A stretch of 64,000 bases of DNA from Alterisphingorhabdus sp038748365. GTDB taxonomy: Bacteria > Pseudomonadota > Alphaproteobacteria > Sphingomonadales > Sphingomonadaceae. Under the pieces are notes generated by a model. The model was not told the origin of the DNA and searched no databases. It saw nothing but the letters and a program-made list of their open reading frames with translations. The DNA lies in assembly GCA_038748365.1 (NCBI GenBank), contig JBCDIZ010000002.1, forward strand, positions 248,001-312,000, in the 5' to 3' direction. A program made the translations under genes and the position numbers. Each line of letters starts with the position of its first letter. The stretch's first letter is position 1. Below are positions 32,744-41,449 of the stretch, one piece after another.

Positions 32744-33955
32744 TTAGCGCCCTTTGGGCAGGCCGAGCACATGTTCGGCGACAATATTGCGCTGTATCTC
32801 CGATGTACCGCCACCAATGGTGGCGGAGAAGCTGTTCAAATAGCTGCGGTGCCAATAGCCGTCATCGACAGCATTCTCGTCTCCGACATAATAACCGGCT
32901 CGTGTTCCCTGAAAGGCAAGCGAAAATTCGGTCAGGTCGCGGATCATCTCGGTGCGGGCCAGCTTGTTCATCATCGCCAGACCCATGGGTCGATCCTGAT
33001 TGAGCGGGGCCATACGACGGCGCTGGTTGTTGAGGTTGAGCGCTTGAATTTCCATCATCTGCTCGACCATCTTGTCGCGCATCACCGGGTCGTCGAGCAG
33101 CTTCTTGCCGCCGCGCTCTGAGTTGCGCGCAAGATCGACAACGCCCATCGCGTCGAGCTCCTTGATATAATAGCCGCCCGCCGGATTGACTTTGGCACCG
33201 CGCTCATATTCGAGCGTCTTCATCGCCACCATCCAGCCATCGCCTTCCTTGCCGACCAGCCCTTCGGCGGGCACGCGGGCATCGGTGAAGAAGGTCTGGA
33301 CAAAGCCATATTCGCCGGTGAGCTTCTTGATCCGCCGGGTCTCAATACCGGGAATTTTCATCGGAATGAGGAAGAAGCTTAAACCGGCATATTTGTTCGG
33401 GCCGTCATTGCTGGTGCGTGCCAGCAGGATCATATATTTGGCGCGATCGCCGAGCGAGGTCCAGATTTTCGAGCCATTGAGCACATATTCATCGCCGTTC
33501 CTCACCGCCTTGAGTTGCGCGCTACCAAGGTCAGAGCCATGTTCTGGCTCAGAGAAACCTTGACACCAGATATCCTCTGCACTCAGCATCCCTTTGATAT
33601 ATTTCTTTTTGTCTTCCTCATTGCCGATGTCCATAAGCAGCGGTCCGGCCCAGCCAATGCCGATGGCGTTGAGGATGATCGGGCCGTCATATTTCTTCAT
33701 CGCTCGGGTGGCGACGCGCTGAAATTCCGGGTGCATGCCATGGCCGCCATATTCAGATGGCCAGCTGGTGCCGAGATAACCTGCCTCATAGACCTTGCGC
33801 TGCCAGTCGCAGAGAAAGTCAAACTGCTCATCGGTGCTAACCTCCATAAAGGTCAGCGGCAACATGAAACCGGGATCGGTAACGGTGTTTTCTTTGAACC
33901 AGGCATCGGCCTCGGCTTCAAAGTCCTTGAGTTCTGCCTCGCTCGGCTTGGACAT
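32744..33955 (-). CDS. Acyl-CoA dehydrogenase
   Basis: Flavoprotein of about 403 aa. It begins with a long N-terminal domain (EAEADAWFKENTVTDPGFML), a WPSEYGGHG motif of long-chain/terpenoid-type ACADs, the FAD-binding part (CQGFSEPEHGSDLGSAQLKA, LNGSKIWTSLGDRAKYMILL), and ends with the C-terminal helices and GGGTSEIQRNIVAEHVLGLP. The start at 33955 (MSKPSEAELKDF) follows AGGAG with good spacing; the frame continues to 33970. First gene of the three-gene dehydrogenase-dehydrogenase-hydratase operon; the promoter should lie in the about 100 bases before 34058. Probably pairs with the shorter dehydrogenase downstream. Confidence 0.92.
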   Translation of the reverse strand: MSKPSEAELKDFEAEADAWFKENTVTDPGFMLPLTFMEVSTDEQFDFLCDWQRKVYEAGYLGTSWPSEYGGHGMHPEFQRVATRAMKKYDGPIILNAIGIGWAGPLLMDIGNEEDKKKYIKGMLSAEDIWCQGFSEPEHGSDLGSAQLKAVRNGDEYVLNGSKIWTSLGDRAKYMILLARTSNDGPNKYAGLSFFLIPMKIPGIETRRIKKLTGEYGFVQTFFTDARVPAEGLVGKEGDGWMVAMKTLEYERGAKVNPAGGYYIKELDAMGVVDLARNSERGGKKLLDDPVMRDKMVEQMMEIQALNLNNQRRRMAPLNQDRPMGLAMMNKLARTEMIRDLTEFSLAFQGTRAGYYVGDENAVDDGYWHRSYLNSFSATIGGGTSEIQRNIVAEHVLGLPKGR

Positions 33956-34057
33956 CCTCATCTCCTGCATGATTCTTTTTTAATCGTTCGATTAAACTGA
34001 GAATGCGGGAGCGCAGAAGCAATGTCCAGAGGGGAATTTAGATAAGCGACGTCACTT

Positions 34058-35785
34058 TTATGCGTGATCTTGTCCGACTATTATTGCGCTGCGCTGTTCA
34101 TCGACAATGGTACGCGCAGCATCATCGGGGATGCCGATGCTTGTGAGCACCAGTTCGCATAGTTCCAGACTGGCCTCTACCGTCTCTGGTACGGCATTGA
34201 TTGCGCCGGTATCAATAAGATAGCGTGCATGTTCGGCATCACGAGCGCGGGCCATGATCGGGACATGCGGCCATTCGTCTTTCACCGCCTTGATCAGTGG
34301 CGCGGCGGAACCCGGCTGGTCCATAGTGGTAGCGAAAGCGGCGGCGTTTTCTATGCCCAAATGGACCAGCAATTCGGGCTGGCTGGCATCACCAAAATAG
34401 ACATTGGCACCATTGGCGCGTTCCTGTGCGACCAGACCGGGATCGCTGTCAATCGCGACATAGGGGATGCGCTGCTGGTCAAGCAATTGCGCCAGCATTT
34501 TGCCGACTCGGCCAAAGCCGCCGATGATCACCGGATGTTCGTCATCCAGCGACTCTCTGCGATCGGGCGTATCGGCGCTGCGCTTGCGGATTGCATCGCC
34601 CAAATGCCGTGCAGCGATGGCGAGAAATGGGGTGAGGAACATGGTGACGACCACTACCAGCAGGACGAACTGCGCTGTGGCCGGTTCCAGCAGCGCCAGC
34701 GACAGCGCGGCGGTGATCACGACAAAGGCGAACTCACCACCCTGACACATCAGCACCGCCGTTTCCGCAGACACATCCTTGGGCAGGCGGAAGGCGCGGG
34801 CGAGGGAGTAGAGGATGGTGCCTTTAAGGACCATCAGGCCGAGCACTGACATCAGCACCAGCCCGATATCCGCCCAGAGCGCGACGACATCAAGGCTCAT
34901 GCCGACCGAGATAAAGAACAGGCCGAGCAAAAGCCCTTTGAAAGGTTCAATATCGGCGGCGATCTGGTGGCGATATTCGGTGCCCGCGAACAACAGCCCG
35001 GCAAGAAATGCGCCCAGCGCCATGGACAGCCCGGCCTGTGCCGTAACCGCAGACGTGCCCAGAACCAGCAGGACGACCGCTGCCATAAATACCTCGCGGC
35101 TGCCGGTGCTACCGACAAAGCGCAGGAATGGCCGCACGATAATCCGCCCGGCGAGGAAGATTGCGGCGATAACCAGAACCGCTTGGCCAATGGCCCAGCT
35201 TGCGGCGAGTGCCATCGATCCTTCGACCTTGGCCCCGGCGACGCCAACAAAGAACAGGATCGGCACCACGGCCAAGTCTTGCAGCAGCAATACGCCAAAG
35301 CTGGAACGCCCAGCAGGAGTGCTGAGGCGACGGCTCTCGGTGAGCAACTGCATCACCAGCGCGGTGGAGGAGAGGGCTAGGCACAGGCCGAATGTGGTAG
35401 CAGAGACAAGGTCATTGCCGAACCAGTAAGCAATAGCGCCGATGGCGATGGCGCTGACCACAACCTGCGCGCCGCCAAAGCCGAACACGAGCCGTCGCAT
35501 GCCCCATAGTTGAGCCACGGAAAGTTCAAGCCCTATGGTAAACAAGAGAAAGACCACGCCCAGCTCGGCAAAGGCGCGCACGCCCTCCAGATCGGAGAAC
35601 ACCATATATTGCAGGAATGAGTCGTTGTCGGCCAGCCGCCCGACACCAAAAGGCCCGATTACCAGCCCGACAAACAGAAACCCCAGCACCGGGCTGACAC
35701 CAAAACGCCGCACCAACGGCACGACAAGGCCAGCGGCGACCAGAAAAACAATGATTTCCCGAAGATAAGGGATTTCGGGATGCAC
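34058..35785 (-). CDS. CPA2-family cation:proton antiporter with RCK domain (KefB/KefC/YbaL type)
   Basis: Inner-membrane transporter of 575 aa. The first 390 residues contain about twelve hydrophobic helices (Na_H_Exchanger fold, e.g. VSPVLGFLFVGLVIGPFGVG, TALVMQLLTESRRLST, MCQGGEFAFVVITAALSLAL). A linker leads to a TrkA-N/RCK NAD-binding domain: PVIIGGFGRVGKMLAQLLDQ, AIDSDPG, VYFGDASQPELL. Proteins of this type exchange K+ or Na+ for H+, often in response to electrophiles or pH. No ancillary KefG/KefF-like quinone reductase gene is adjacent. Stands alone between REP-like elements. Confidence 0.92.
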   Translation of the reverse strand: MHPEIPYLREIIVFLVAAGLVVPLVRRFGVSPVLGFLFVGLVIGPFGVGRLADNDSFLQYMVFSDLEGVRAFAELGVVFLLFTIGLELSVAQLWGMRRLVFGFGGAQVVVSAIAIGAIAYWFGNDLVSATTFGLCLALSSTALVMQLLTESRRLSTPAGRSSFGVLLLQDLAVVPILFFVGVAGAKVEGSMALAASWAIGQAVLVIAAIFLAGRIIVRPFLRFVGSTGSREVFMAAVVLLVLGTSAVTAQAGLSMALGAFLAGLLFAGTEYRHQIAADIEPFKGLLLGLFFISVGMSLDVVALWADIGLVLMSVLGLMVLKGTILYSLARAFRLPKDVSAETAVLMCQGGEFAFVVITAALSLALLEPATAQFVLLVVVVTMFLTPFLAIAARHLGDAIRKRSADTPDRRESLDDEHPVIIGGFGRVGKMLAQLLDQQRIPYVAIDSDPGLVAQERANGANVYFGDASQPELLVHLGIENAAAFATTMDQPGSAAPLIKAVKDEWPHVPIMARARDAEHARYLIDTGAINAVPETVEASLELCELVLTSIGIPDDAARTIVDEQRSAIIVGQDHA

Positions 35786-35847
35786 GGGGGGTGTTCCTTA
35801 TTCAGTAAGAGCTAGCCAGGTTTAAATTGCCAAGCGATGAGATTTAT

Positions 35848-35924
35848 CCGTTCGCCCTGAGCCTGTCGAAGGGCCATTCTTCTATTGCAACAAGTACAAG
35901 GCTTCGACAAGCTCAGCCCGAACG
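35848..35924. repeat. REP-like inverted repeat (second copy of GAGCTTGTCGAAG type)
   Basis: CCGTTCGCCCTGAGCCTGTC onward at 35848-35875 pairs with GGCTTCGACAAGCTCAGCCC onward at 35900-35924. It has the same core as the element at 32646-32731. Confidence 0.75.
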
Positions 35925-35954
35925 AAGTATGTTAAAGCGTTCTTTTGCTGATTG

Positions 35955-36050
35955 CACACAAAGCCACTAAGGCACAAAAGAGCCAAAGGGAAAGCCCTAA
36001 TCTTTGTGCCTTTGTGCCTTTGTGTCTTAGTGTCTTAGTGTCTTAGTGTG
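35955..36050. repeat. 8-bp tandem repeat with an inverted partner
   Basis: At 36003-36050 six units of eight bases follow one another: two TTTGTGCC, one TTTGTGTC, two TTAGTGTC, one TTAGTGTG. About 30 bases upstream (35955-35979) stands the inverted sequence (CACACAAAGCCACTAAGGCA and onward), so the region can fold into a long hairpin. The unit length suggests slippage variation. It lies between the antiporter and the M14-type gene. Confidence 0.8.
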
Positions 36051-36070
36051 AAATAATGGTGTGATTGCAG

Positions 36071-37075
36071 TTAACCCTCTATCGTGCGCATCAGATAGCA
36101 CAGGCAATCCTGCCGGATCGCATCGAGGCTGAAGGTGATCATAGATGGCGTACTATTGCAATTCAGCGCAATCACGCCGTCATCATAGCGGAAAAACTCA
36201 CCAGTCAAATCCTGACCATGCTCATCCAGAACCCGCATCGGTGAATGCGCACGCTGACTTTTGCCCCAGACATGCCCGGCCTGCATCTGTATGAAATTGC
36301 TTGTCTCCAACTCCGGTGTCAGGCTGAGCTCAGCGGCACTGCCATCGAAAGAAATCGCACATTCGGGATCGATCACCACTCGGCCAATGGTCTCGAATAG
36401 CCGCACCGGCTCTTCAGGCGGCTTGGTGGTGAACGCATCCAGCGCTAGCACCTTCTCAATCAAAGCGATTGCCGCATCACGCCCGTCCACATCGCCGCTT
36501 TGGCCGCATTCCAGCGTGATCGCCGGGCACAGTTCGGCAAAGGCGATGGACTGGGTGGTGCTGGGGTTACGGTAGAACACGCTCAACGGCCCAAACAGCG
36601 AGGCCAGTTGCAAGTCCGCCGGGCGTAGCGTGTTGACGCAACCATAATGCGGATTGTTGCCGGTATTGTTGTGAATATCGATGCTGGCGAACAGGTTGCT
36701 ATGCCGCGCAATCTCGATCACCGATTGGGCCAATGCATGATACTCGCTGGCGTCATGCGGACCCGTATGCGCCCAAATGCGGTTGAAATCCTGCTGGTGG
36801 TGCAAATAACGCTCGCCTGCCGCAGTGGCATCGACATTGCCGATAAAGATCATAAGATTGCGGCTTGGCGCAGCATTGCGATAGCGTTGTTCGAGATATT
36901 GCAGCACCTCAAAGCTGGTCGTCTCATTACCGTGGAGCAGGGTGGAGATAAACAGTGTCTCATCGCGCTCGCCTTCGAGCACGATCAGGGTCGGATTCGG
37001 GAACAGGCTCTTAATCTCCTGCGGCGCGATGCTGGCGAGTTCGGCAGGGAGGTAATTAACAAGGTCAGGCTGCAT
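36071..37075 (-). CDS. M14-type zinc hydrolase, succinylglutamate desuccinylase/aspartoacylase-like
   Basis: Protein of about 334 aa with a carboxypeptidase-like zinc site: His48 and Glu51 in LLHGNETTSFEVL, a second His in SIDIHNNTGNNPHYG, and a Glu in TLECGQSGDV as candidate catalytic residue. Family members remove an acyl or aminoacyl group from a small molecule. ATG at 37075 (MQPDLVNYLPAEL) avoids overlap with the upstream gene; a start at 37114 would overlap it by 17 bases. It follows a GCS2-type ligase gene 22 bp upstream, so ligase and hydrolase probably act on the same kind of amide bond. Substrate unknown. Confidence 0.82.
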   Translation of the reverse strand: MQPDLVNYLPAELASIAPQEIKSLFPNPTLIVLEGERDETLFISTLLHGNETTSFEVLQYLEQRYRNAAPSRNLMIFIGNVDATAAGERYLHHQQDFNRIWAHTGPHDASEYHALAQSVIEIARHSNLFASIDIHNNTGNNPHYGCVNTLRPADLQLASLFGPLSVFYRNPSTTQSIAFAELCPAITLECGQSGDVDGRDAAIALIEKVLALDAFTTKPPEEPVRLFETIGRVVIDPECAISFDGSAAELSLTPELETSNFIQMQAGHVWGKSQRAHSPMRVLDEHGQDLTGEFFRYDDGVIALNCNSTPSMITFSLDAIRQDCLCYLMRTIEG

Positions 37076-37097
37076 ATAAGGCTTTTTACTGGGCAGT

Positions 37098-38528
37098 TTA
37101 GATCGTCCATTCATGCACCGGCTTGCCGGTCCGCTGCATCTCGACATAGCGCTGTGTCAGTGCCTGATAATTGGTGCCATGGCAATTGACAAAACTGCGC
37201 TGCCATGCGGCGCCGGTCTGGCCATTGCGCAGCCGATCCTCGAGAATATCGTTGAAATAGATGTTGAGATCACCCGCATCGATCCCGGCTTTTTTTAGCG
37301 CATCACAGGCCATAGGAATAAGTTTCTCGAGCAACAGCACCTGCACATTCACCGTCTTGCCCGCCCATCGCACATCGGCATGCAGGCCATGGCGCGCACA
37401 GGCATAGAAATTGGCGCGGGCATCCTCAAACGGCGTCTCGCTTTCGGGCGGTGTTTCGGCATCGGCCAGTGCCAGCATAAGGCCATGGCACAGCGCCAGA
37501 TTGGCGACGGTATCGACCATGCTCGGGCCAGCGGGCATCACCCGATGTTCAATACGCAGATGCGGTGAAAGACTGCCATCAAAGCCCAATATCGGCCGCA
37601 CCCAGCGCCATATTGTCCCGTTCTGTAGCCTGAGATGCGGCAGTTTGCGGTCATTATCAGAAAGGGCAGGGAGCAGGTCGCCATAATGCATATTATGCAG
37701 GAAGAGCTCAAGGAACGACTCTTTGAGATAGCCCGTTCCCAGCGTCACCCGCTGCGCATTGCGGCCGCTTGGTTCACGAAAATTGTCCATGCTCGTAGCT
37801 TGCTCAAAAGCGGGGATACGCGTTTCGTCCCAAAGTGACTTGCTGAACAGAAATGGCGAATTGGCGGTCGCCGCGACCAATGGGGCAGAGGCGATGACAC
37901 CGGCATTATAAAGCCGCACCGCATCATCCTGATTGACCTTGAGGTGCGATTGCAGCGAGGTGCAGGCCGCTTCCAGCATCAGGTCCTCGGCGATATAGTC
38001 GAGCTTGTCATAGCCCTCAATGGAGATATGCAGCGGCTGGTGATCGCGGCGGCGGAAGACCTCGCGGTTCAACGCCCTATAGCGTTCTGACTCCGACATC
38101 CAGTCAGGCTTGAGCATTTCATTACGGACCGTCGGTAATATCCCGATCATGACCGGCGACAGATCATGCGGCCGCCCGGCGCGCTCGCATTTCTGCCAGC
38201 TCAGCGTCAGATCATTCTGCGTCTGGAACAGCACATCCTTGTTCAGGGTACGGATCGGTGCATTCAGCTCGAAATTGAATTTGGAAAGCTCGGTAACGAT
38301 ATCCGGATCATCCGCCGTTTCAATAAACTCGGCATTTTGCGGCGCAGGCAGGCAATCGGTATCGGTCAGCCAGCCTTCTAACTCCAGCCCAACTGTAGGC
38401 ACGTCATCTTCATCAAAAGCACGCTCATCAAACCACTGTTTCAACGTTGCCGTTTCACGCCGCAGGCGATCGCGAAATTCTTCACGGTCGGCGGCAGTGA
38501 AGTCGCCGCCCTCAATTTCTTGCCCCAT
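37098..38528 (-). CDS. Glutamate-cysteine ligase-family (GCS2-like) carboxylate-amine ligase
   Basis: Protein of about 476 aa of the GCS2-type ligase superfamily (PF04107), which joins a carboxylate and an amine using ATP. VGLELEGWLTDTD (Glu cluster of the metal site), FNFELNAPI, the segment HISIEGYDKLDYIAEDLMLE and LSPHLRIEHRVMPAGPSMVD support the fold. ATG at 38528 is chosen because GGGAG lies six bases upstream; the open frame runs to 38705 but its extra part is not protein-like. Being distinct from the usual GshA length and paired with an M14-type hydrolase, it may make another gamma-glutamyl or amide compound. Divergent from a Crp/Fnr gene. Confidence 0.82.
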   Translation of the reverse strand: MGQEIEGGDFTAADREEFRDRLRRETATLKQWFDERAFDEDDVPTVGLELEGWLTDTDCLPAPQNAEFIETADDPDIVTELSKFNFELNAPIRTLNKDVLFQTQNDLTLSWQKCERAGRPHDLSPVMIGILPTVRNEMLKPDWMSESERYRALNREVFRRRDHQPLHISIEGYDKLDYIAEDLMLEAACTSLQSHLKVNQDDAVRLYNAGVIASAPLVAATANSPFLFSKSLWDETRIPAFEQATSMDNFREPSGRNAQRVTLGTGYLKESFLELFLHNMHYGDLLPALSDNDRKLPHLRLQNGTIWRWVRPILGFDGSLSPHLRIEHRVMPAGPSMVDTVANLALCHGLMLALADAETPPESETPFEDARANFYACARHGLHADVRWAGKTVNVQVLLLEKLIPMACDALKKAGIDAGDLNIYFNDILEDRLRNGQTGAAWQRSFVNCHGTNYQALTQRYVEMQRTGKPVHEWTI

Positions 38529-38718
38529 AAGCGCTCCCTGTACTTTTATTGCAGGAAGTGAAGCCGATTTGAGACAATGTTGCAATGGGGAAGGTTGTTT
38601 CGGATGCACGGACAAGGGAAGGGCAGGATACATCCAATTCGGAGATATTCTGGAGAATATCGCATCGACGCTACGCGAAACGCAATGTAAAGATATACAG
38701 GTCAATTATGAGGCCAAG

Positions 38719-39435
38719 ATGCCAGCTTCATCACCCTATGCACAGCCAGACCGCGAAACTGCGCGCGATGCCCTCACTAGCCGTGGCTGGTTAGCGCAGC
38801 AACCGTCACAATTTCAGACATTGCTATTGGAAACAGGACGTATCCTACGGGTTGAAACTCGCGATACGCTGACATTGGAAGGCGATGATGATCTGCGCAT
38901 TTTTGGCTTGGTCAGTGGCTCCATTTCCTGCCTGATAAGCCATCGTCACAGCATTCCCAAACTGGCTACCATAATCGCTCCCGGCCGATGGTTCGGCATG
39001 GGGCCGCGGCTGATTGGCGGAAACCGAACGATCTCATTTGTAGCAGCGGAGCCAGCTGTCGTGCTGTGGTTCGGCGCCAGCGAGCTTGGCAGAATAGAGG
39101 CCGCATGGCCTGATTTGAACCAACGCATTGGTCAATTGGCCCAGATCAACTCTAACTATATTGCCCAAATCGTCAGTGAATTGCTCATTCCACAGGCCCA
39201 GCGCCGTATTCTCGCGGTGCTGGTGCGATTGTGTGAAGGTCGAGAAGGCATGATCAATCTCGCATTATCACAATCTGATCTTGCTGAGATGGCCAATGCT
39301 TCACGGGCCACGGTCAATGCGACTTTGAAGCAGCTGGAACGTGCCGATCTGCTGGCCATCAGCTATAATGCGCTGAAGATACCCTGTGCAGCAAAGCTGG
39401 AACAGCATTTAGATGCAGGCGAGGATAAGGATTGA
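38719..39435 (+). CDS. Crp/Fnr-family transcriptional regulator
   Basis: Regulator of about 238 aa. It has an N-terminal cyclic-nucleotide-binding-like barrel (TLEGDDDLRIFGLVSGSISC, APGRWFGMGPRLIGG), a dimer helix and a C-terminal winged helix (LSQSDLAEMANASRATVNATLKQLERADLLAISYN). No Cys cluster of the FNR type is present. ATG at 38719 has AGG seven bases upstream; the open frame upstream of it overlaps the ligase gene antisense and is not used. Divergent from the ligase/hydrolase pair and a candidate regulator of it. Signal unknown. Confidence 0.88.
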   Translation: MPASSPYAQPDRETARDALTSRGWLAQQPSQFQTLLLETGRILRVETRDTLTLEGDDDLRIFGLVSGSISCLISHRHSIPKLATIIAPGRWFGMGPRLIGGNRTISFVAAEPAVVLWFGASELGRIEAAWPDLNQRIGQLAQINSNYIAQIVSELLIPQAQRRILAVLVRLCEGREGMINLALSQSDLAEMANASRATVNATLKQLERADLLAISYNALKIPCAAKLEQHLDAGEDKD

Positions 39436-39689
39436 ATAGTTCGGTCTTTGTGCTGATGCTGACCCTGACCGCCTAAAAAGTTGGCGCAGCGAAACGAATT
39501 TACATCACGACTGTCAAATTATCGACAAAGCGCAATGTTACGCTGCGCTAAACTGCGTTGCAGATGTAAATCGGGAGTCGCGCGATGCTGGGTATAAAGC
39601 AGTTTTGGAAATCCTGCCTTTCTTGCCGCTCCTAATTTTCAAATCCTCACCTCATAATCCCTGATCAAAACTCATCTTGGAGATACATA

Positions 39690-40814
39690 ATGAAAAAGAT
39701 TGGCCTGTTCTCAAAGAGCGCCATCATGACTGTTGCGGCCGCCTCCATGGCCGTTGCCGGCATTGCTGAAGCATGCACAGGTATCGCGCTGACGGGCGCA
39801 GACGGTACCCCTGTAAGAGCCCGTACTATGGAATGGGGCGCGTTTGACCTGGAGGCCTCTGTAACCCTCGTCCCACGCGGCTATGAAATGGCATCGAAAA
39901 TGCCTGACGGCTCTGATGGCGCATCCTGGAAAGGGAAATACGGATTTGTAGCAGCCACCGGCCTTGGCAGGCTGCTGACCACCGACGGTGTAAATGAAAC
40001 GGGCCTTTCCGGTGGCCTGTTCTATCTGCCCGGCTTTGCGGACTATCCCGCATTTGATCCAGCGCAGCGTGGCAACTCCATCTCACCGACCGATGTGATG
40101 AGCTATATCCTCGCGAATTATTCAACTGTTGCAGAAGTGCGTGAAGCGATGGATACAATCCGCATCGTTTCTGTGTCAGAGCCAGCGCTCGGTTTTCCCG
40201 CTCCGGTCCATTACTTTGTCAGCGATCCGAGTGGCGCCGCGATCGTCATTGAAGTCGTGAACAAGGAAATGAAGGTTTATGATGCCCCGCTGGGCGTCAT
40301 TACCAATTCGCCCAGCTATGATTGGCATCTGACAAATCTGCGCAACTATCTCAACCTTTCAGCGACCGCACTGCCAACAAAAACGGTCGCAGAAACTGAT
40401 TTTGCCCCGCTTGGTTCAGGCAGCGGCATGATTGGTCTGCCCGGTGACTTTACCCCGCCTTCGCGCTTTGTGCGGGCCGTCGCCTTCACCCAAAGCGCAC
40501 GTGAGACAACCGGTGGCTATGATACGGTGCGTGAAGCGTTCCGCATCCTTGATAACTTCAATGTGCCTGCCCATGGCGTTCAGCATGACGAGGGAAGCGA
40601 TCATGAAGGCGGTCTGGTGCTAAGCTCAACCCAGTTCACCAATGCTGTCGATATGGAGAAAAAACTCTTCTATTATCACACCCAGCATAATCGCCGGGTG
40701 CGTGTTATTGATCTGAACACAATTGATTTTGGCTCCATCGGCAACGAGCCAATTATGTTGCCGATGGACACGGAGCGGGTCGAAGACATAAAGGCAGTCA
40801 GCTTTAAGCGCTGA
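39690..40814 (+). CDS. Secreted choloylglycine hydrolase family amidase
   Basis: Ntn-type linear amide hydrolase (374 aa; penicillin V acylase/bile salt hydrolase family). The signal peptide ends at AEA, so Cys29 of ACTGIALTG becomes the N-terminal nucleophile after export. Other family residues: RTMEWG with the Arg, and the Asp/Asn segments TDGVNETGLSGGLFYLPGF and GVITNSPSYDWHL. Periplasmic or secreted. In Gram-negative bacteria such enzymes may act on penicillin V, N-acyl-homoserine lactones or fatty acyl amides; a LuxR solo occurs 12 kb away. Monocistronic, preceded by 254 bp without a gene. Confidence 0.9.
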   Translation: MKKIGLFSKSAIMTVAAASMAVAGIAEACTGIALTGADGTPVRARTMEWGAFDLEASVTLVPRGYEMASKMPDGSDGASWKGKYGFVAATGLGRLLTTDGVNETGLSGGLFYLPGFADYPAFDPAQRGNSISPTDVMSYILANYSTVAEVREAMDTIRIVSVSEPALGFPAPVHYFVSDPSGAAIVIEVVNKEMKVYDAPLGVITNSPSYDWHLTNLRNYLNLSATALPTKTVAETDFAPLGSGSGMIGLPGDFTPPSRFVRAVAFTQSARETTGGYDTVREAFRILDNFNVPAHGVQHDEGSDHEGGLVLSSTQFTNAVDMEKKLFYYHTQHNRRVRVIDLNTIDFGSIGNEPIMLPMDTERVEDIKAVSFKR

Positions 40815-41020
40815 TGCACTCTTCTGAGGCAGACTGGTCGGGTCTTGCGCATTGCCTTTTCCTTCAGGTCATGCCAGTCATTAAGCCAATCTGCCTCTCC
40901 AGACTTTTGAGTGAAATTAGAGAATTGCGAAGCTAGACGGGACAGCCTTTAAACGCAGATCAAAAATCCAGTCGTAAATACGCTACGTCTAAAATGGCTA
41001 TTAAAACGGGAGTAAACGCC

Positions 41021-41449
41021 ATGAAAAAACTATCATTGACCATTTCGACTGCAGCTGCGCTCGCTCTATGTGCCTGCTCGCCGGCGGATCAAGGCAGTGC
41101 TGAAGCTGATGCTGACACCGAAACCGCTGCCGCAGAAGACATTGAGCGCCCCGATGAGACCTCGGAAATTGGTGCGTCGGATAATACGCTTGCCCTGACT
41201 TGTGCTGATTTTCTGGAGACTGCAGCTATTGCCGTAGAGGAAGAGCAGGACGAGGCGTCTGTTGCTGCACAGGACGAGATTTCCAACGGCCTGATCTGGT
41301 TGCACGGCTATCTCTATGCCAAGAATGATGGCGAAGTCGGTGTCCTTAGTCAGGAGTGGATGGAGACCAATGTCAAGCGTGTCTATGAGACCTGCAATGC
41401 AGCTGAGAACCCGTCAGAAGTGAACCTGTTCGAGGTGGCAAAATCATGA
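41021..41449 (+). CDS. HdeA/HdeB-like lipoprotein
   Basis: Protein of about 142 aa. The start at 41021 (MKKLSLTISTAAALALCAC) has GGGAG seven bases upstream; a start at 40994 would add nine residues. A lipobox-like LCAC suggests a lipoprotein, followed by an acidic Ala-rich linker. The C-terminal domain has LTCADFLE and, after NGLIWLHGYLYAKNDG, RVYETCNAA; the two Cys and their spacing fit the HdeA-like periplasmic acid-stress fold. It overlaps the next gene at ATGA, so both are co-translated. Confidence 0.8.
   Translation: MKKLSLTISTAAALALCACSPADQGSAEADADTETAAAEDIERPDETSEIGASDNTLALTCADFLETAAIAVEEEQDEASVAAQDEISNGLIWLHGYLYAKNDGEVGVLSQEWMETNVKRVYETCNAAENPSEVNLFEVAKS

Noticed and set aside
31405..35924. 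Insertion sequence or MITE with transposase
   Set aside because: The palindromes have no transposase gene and no visible target duplications; they are better treated as REP-like elements.
36003..36050. CRISPR-like array
   Set aside because: The units are contiguous 8-mers without spacers, and no cas genes are present.
38110..38718. N-terminal extension of the Crp/Fnr protein in the long open frame
   Set aside because: It overlaps the ligase gene on the other strand, and its composition is not protein-like; ATG 38719 has a ribosome binding site.
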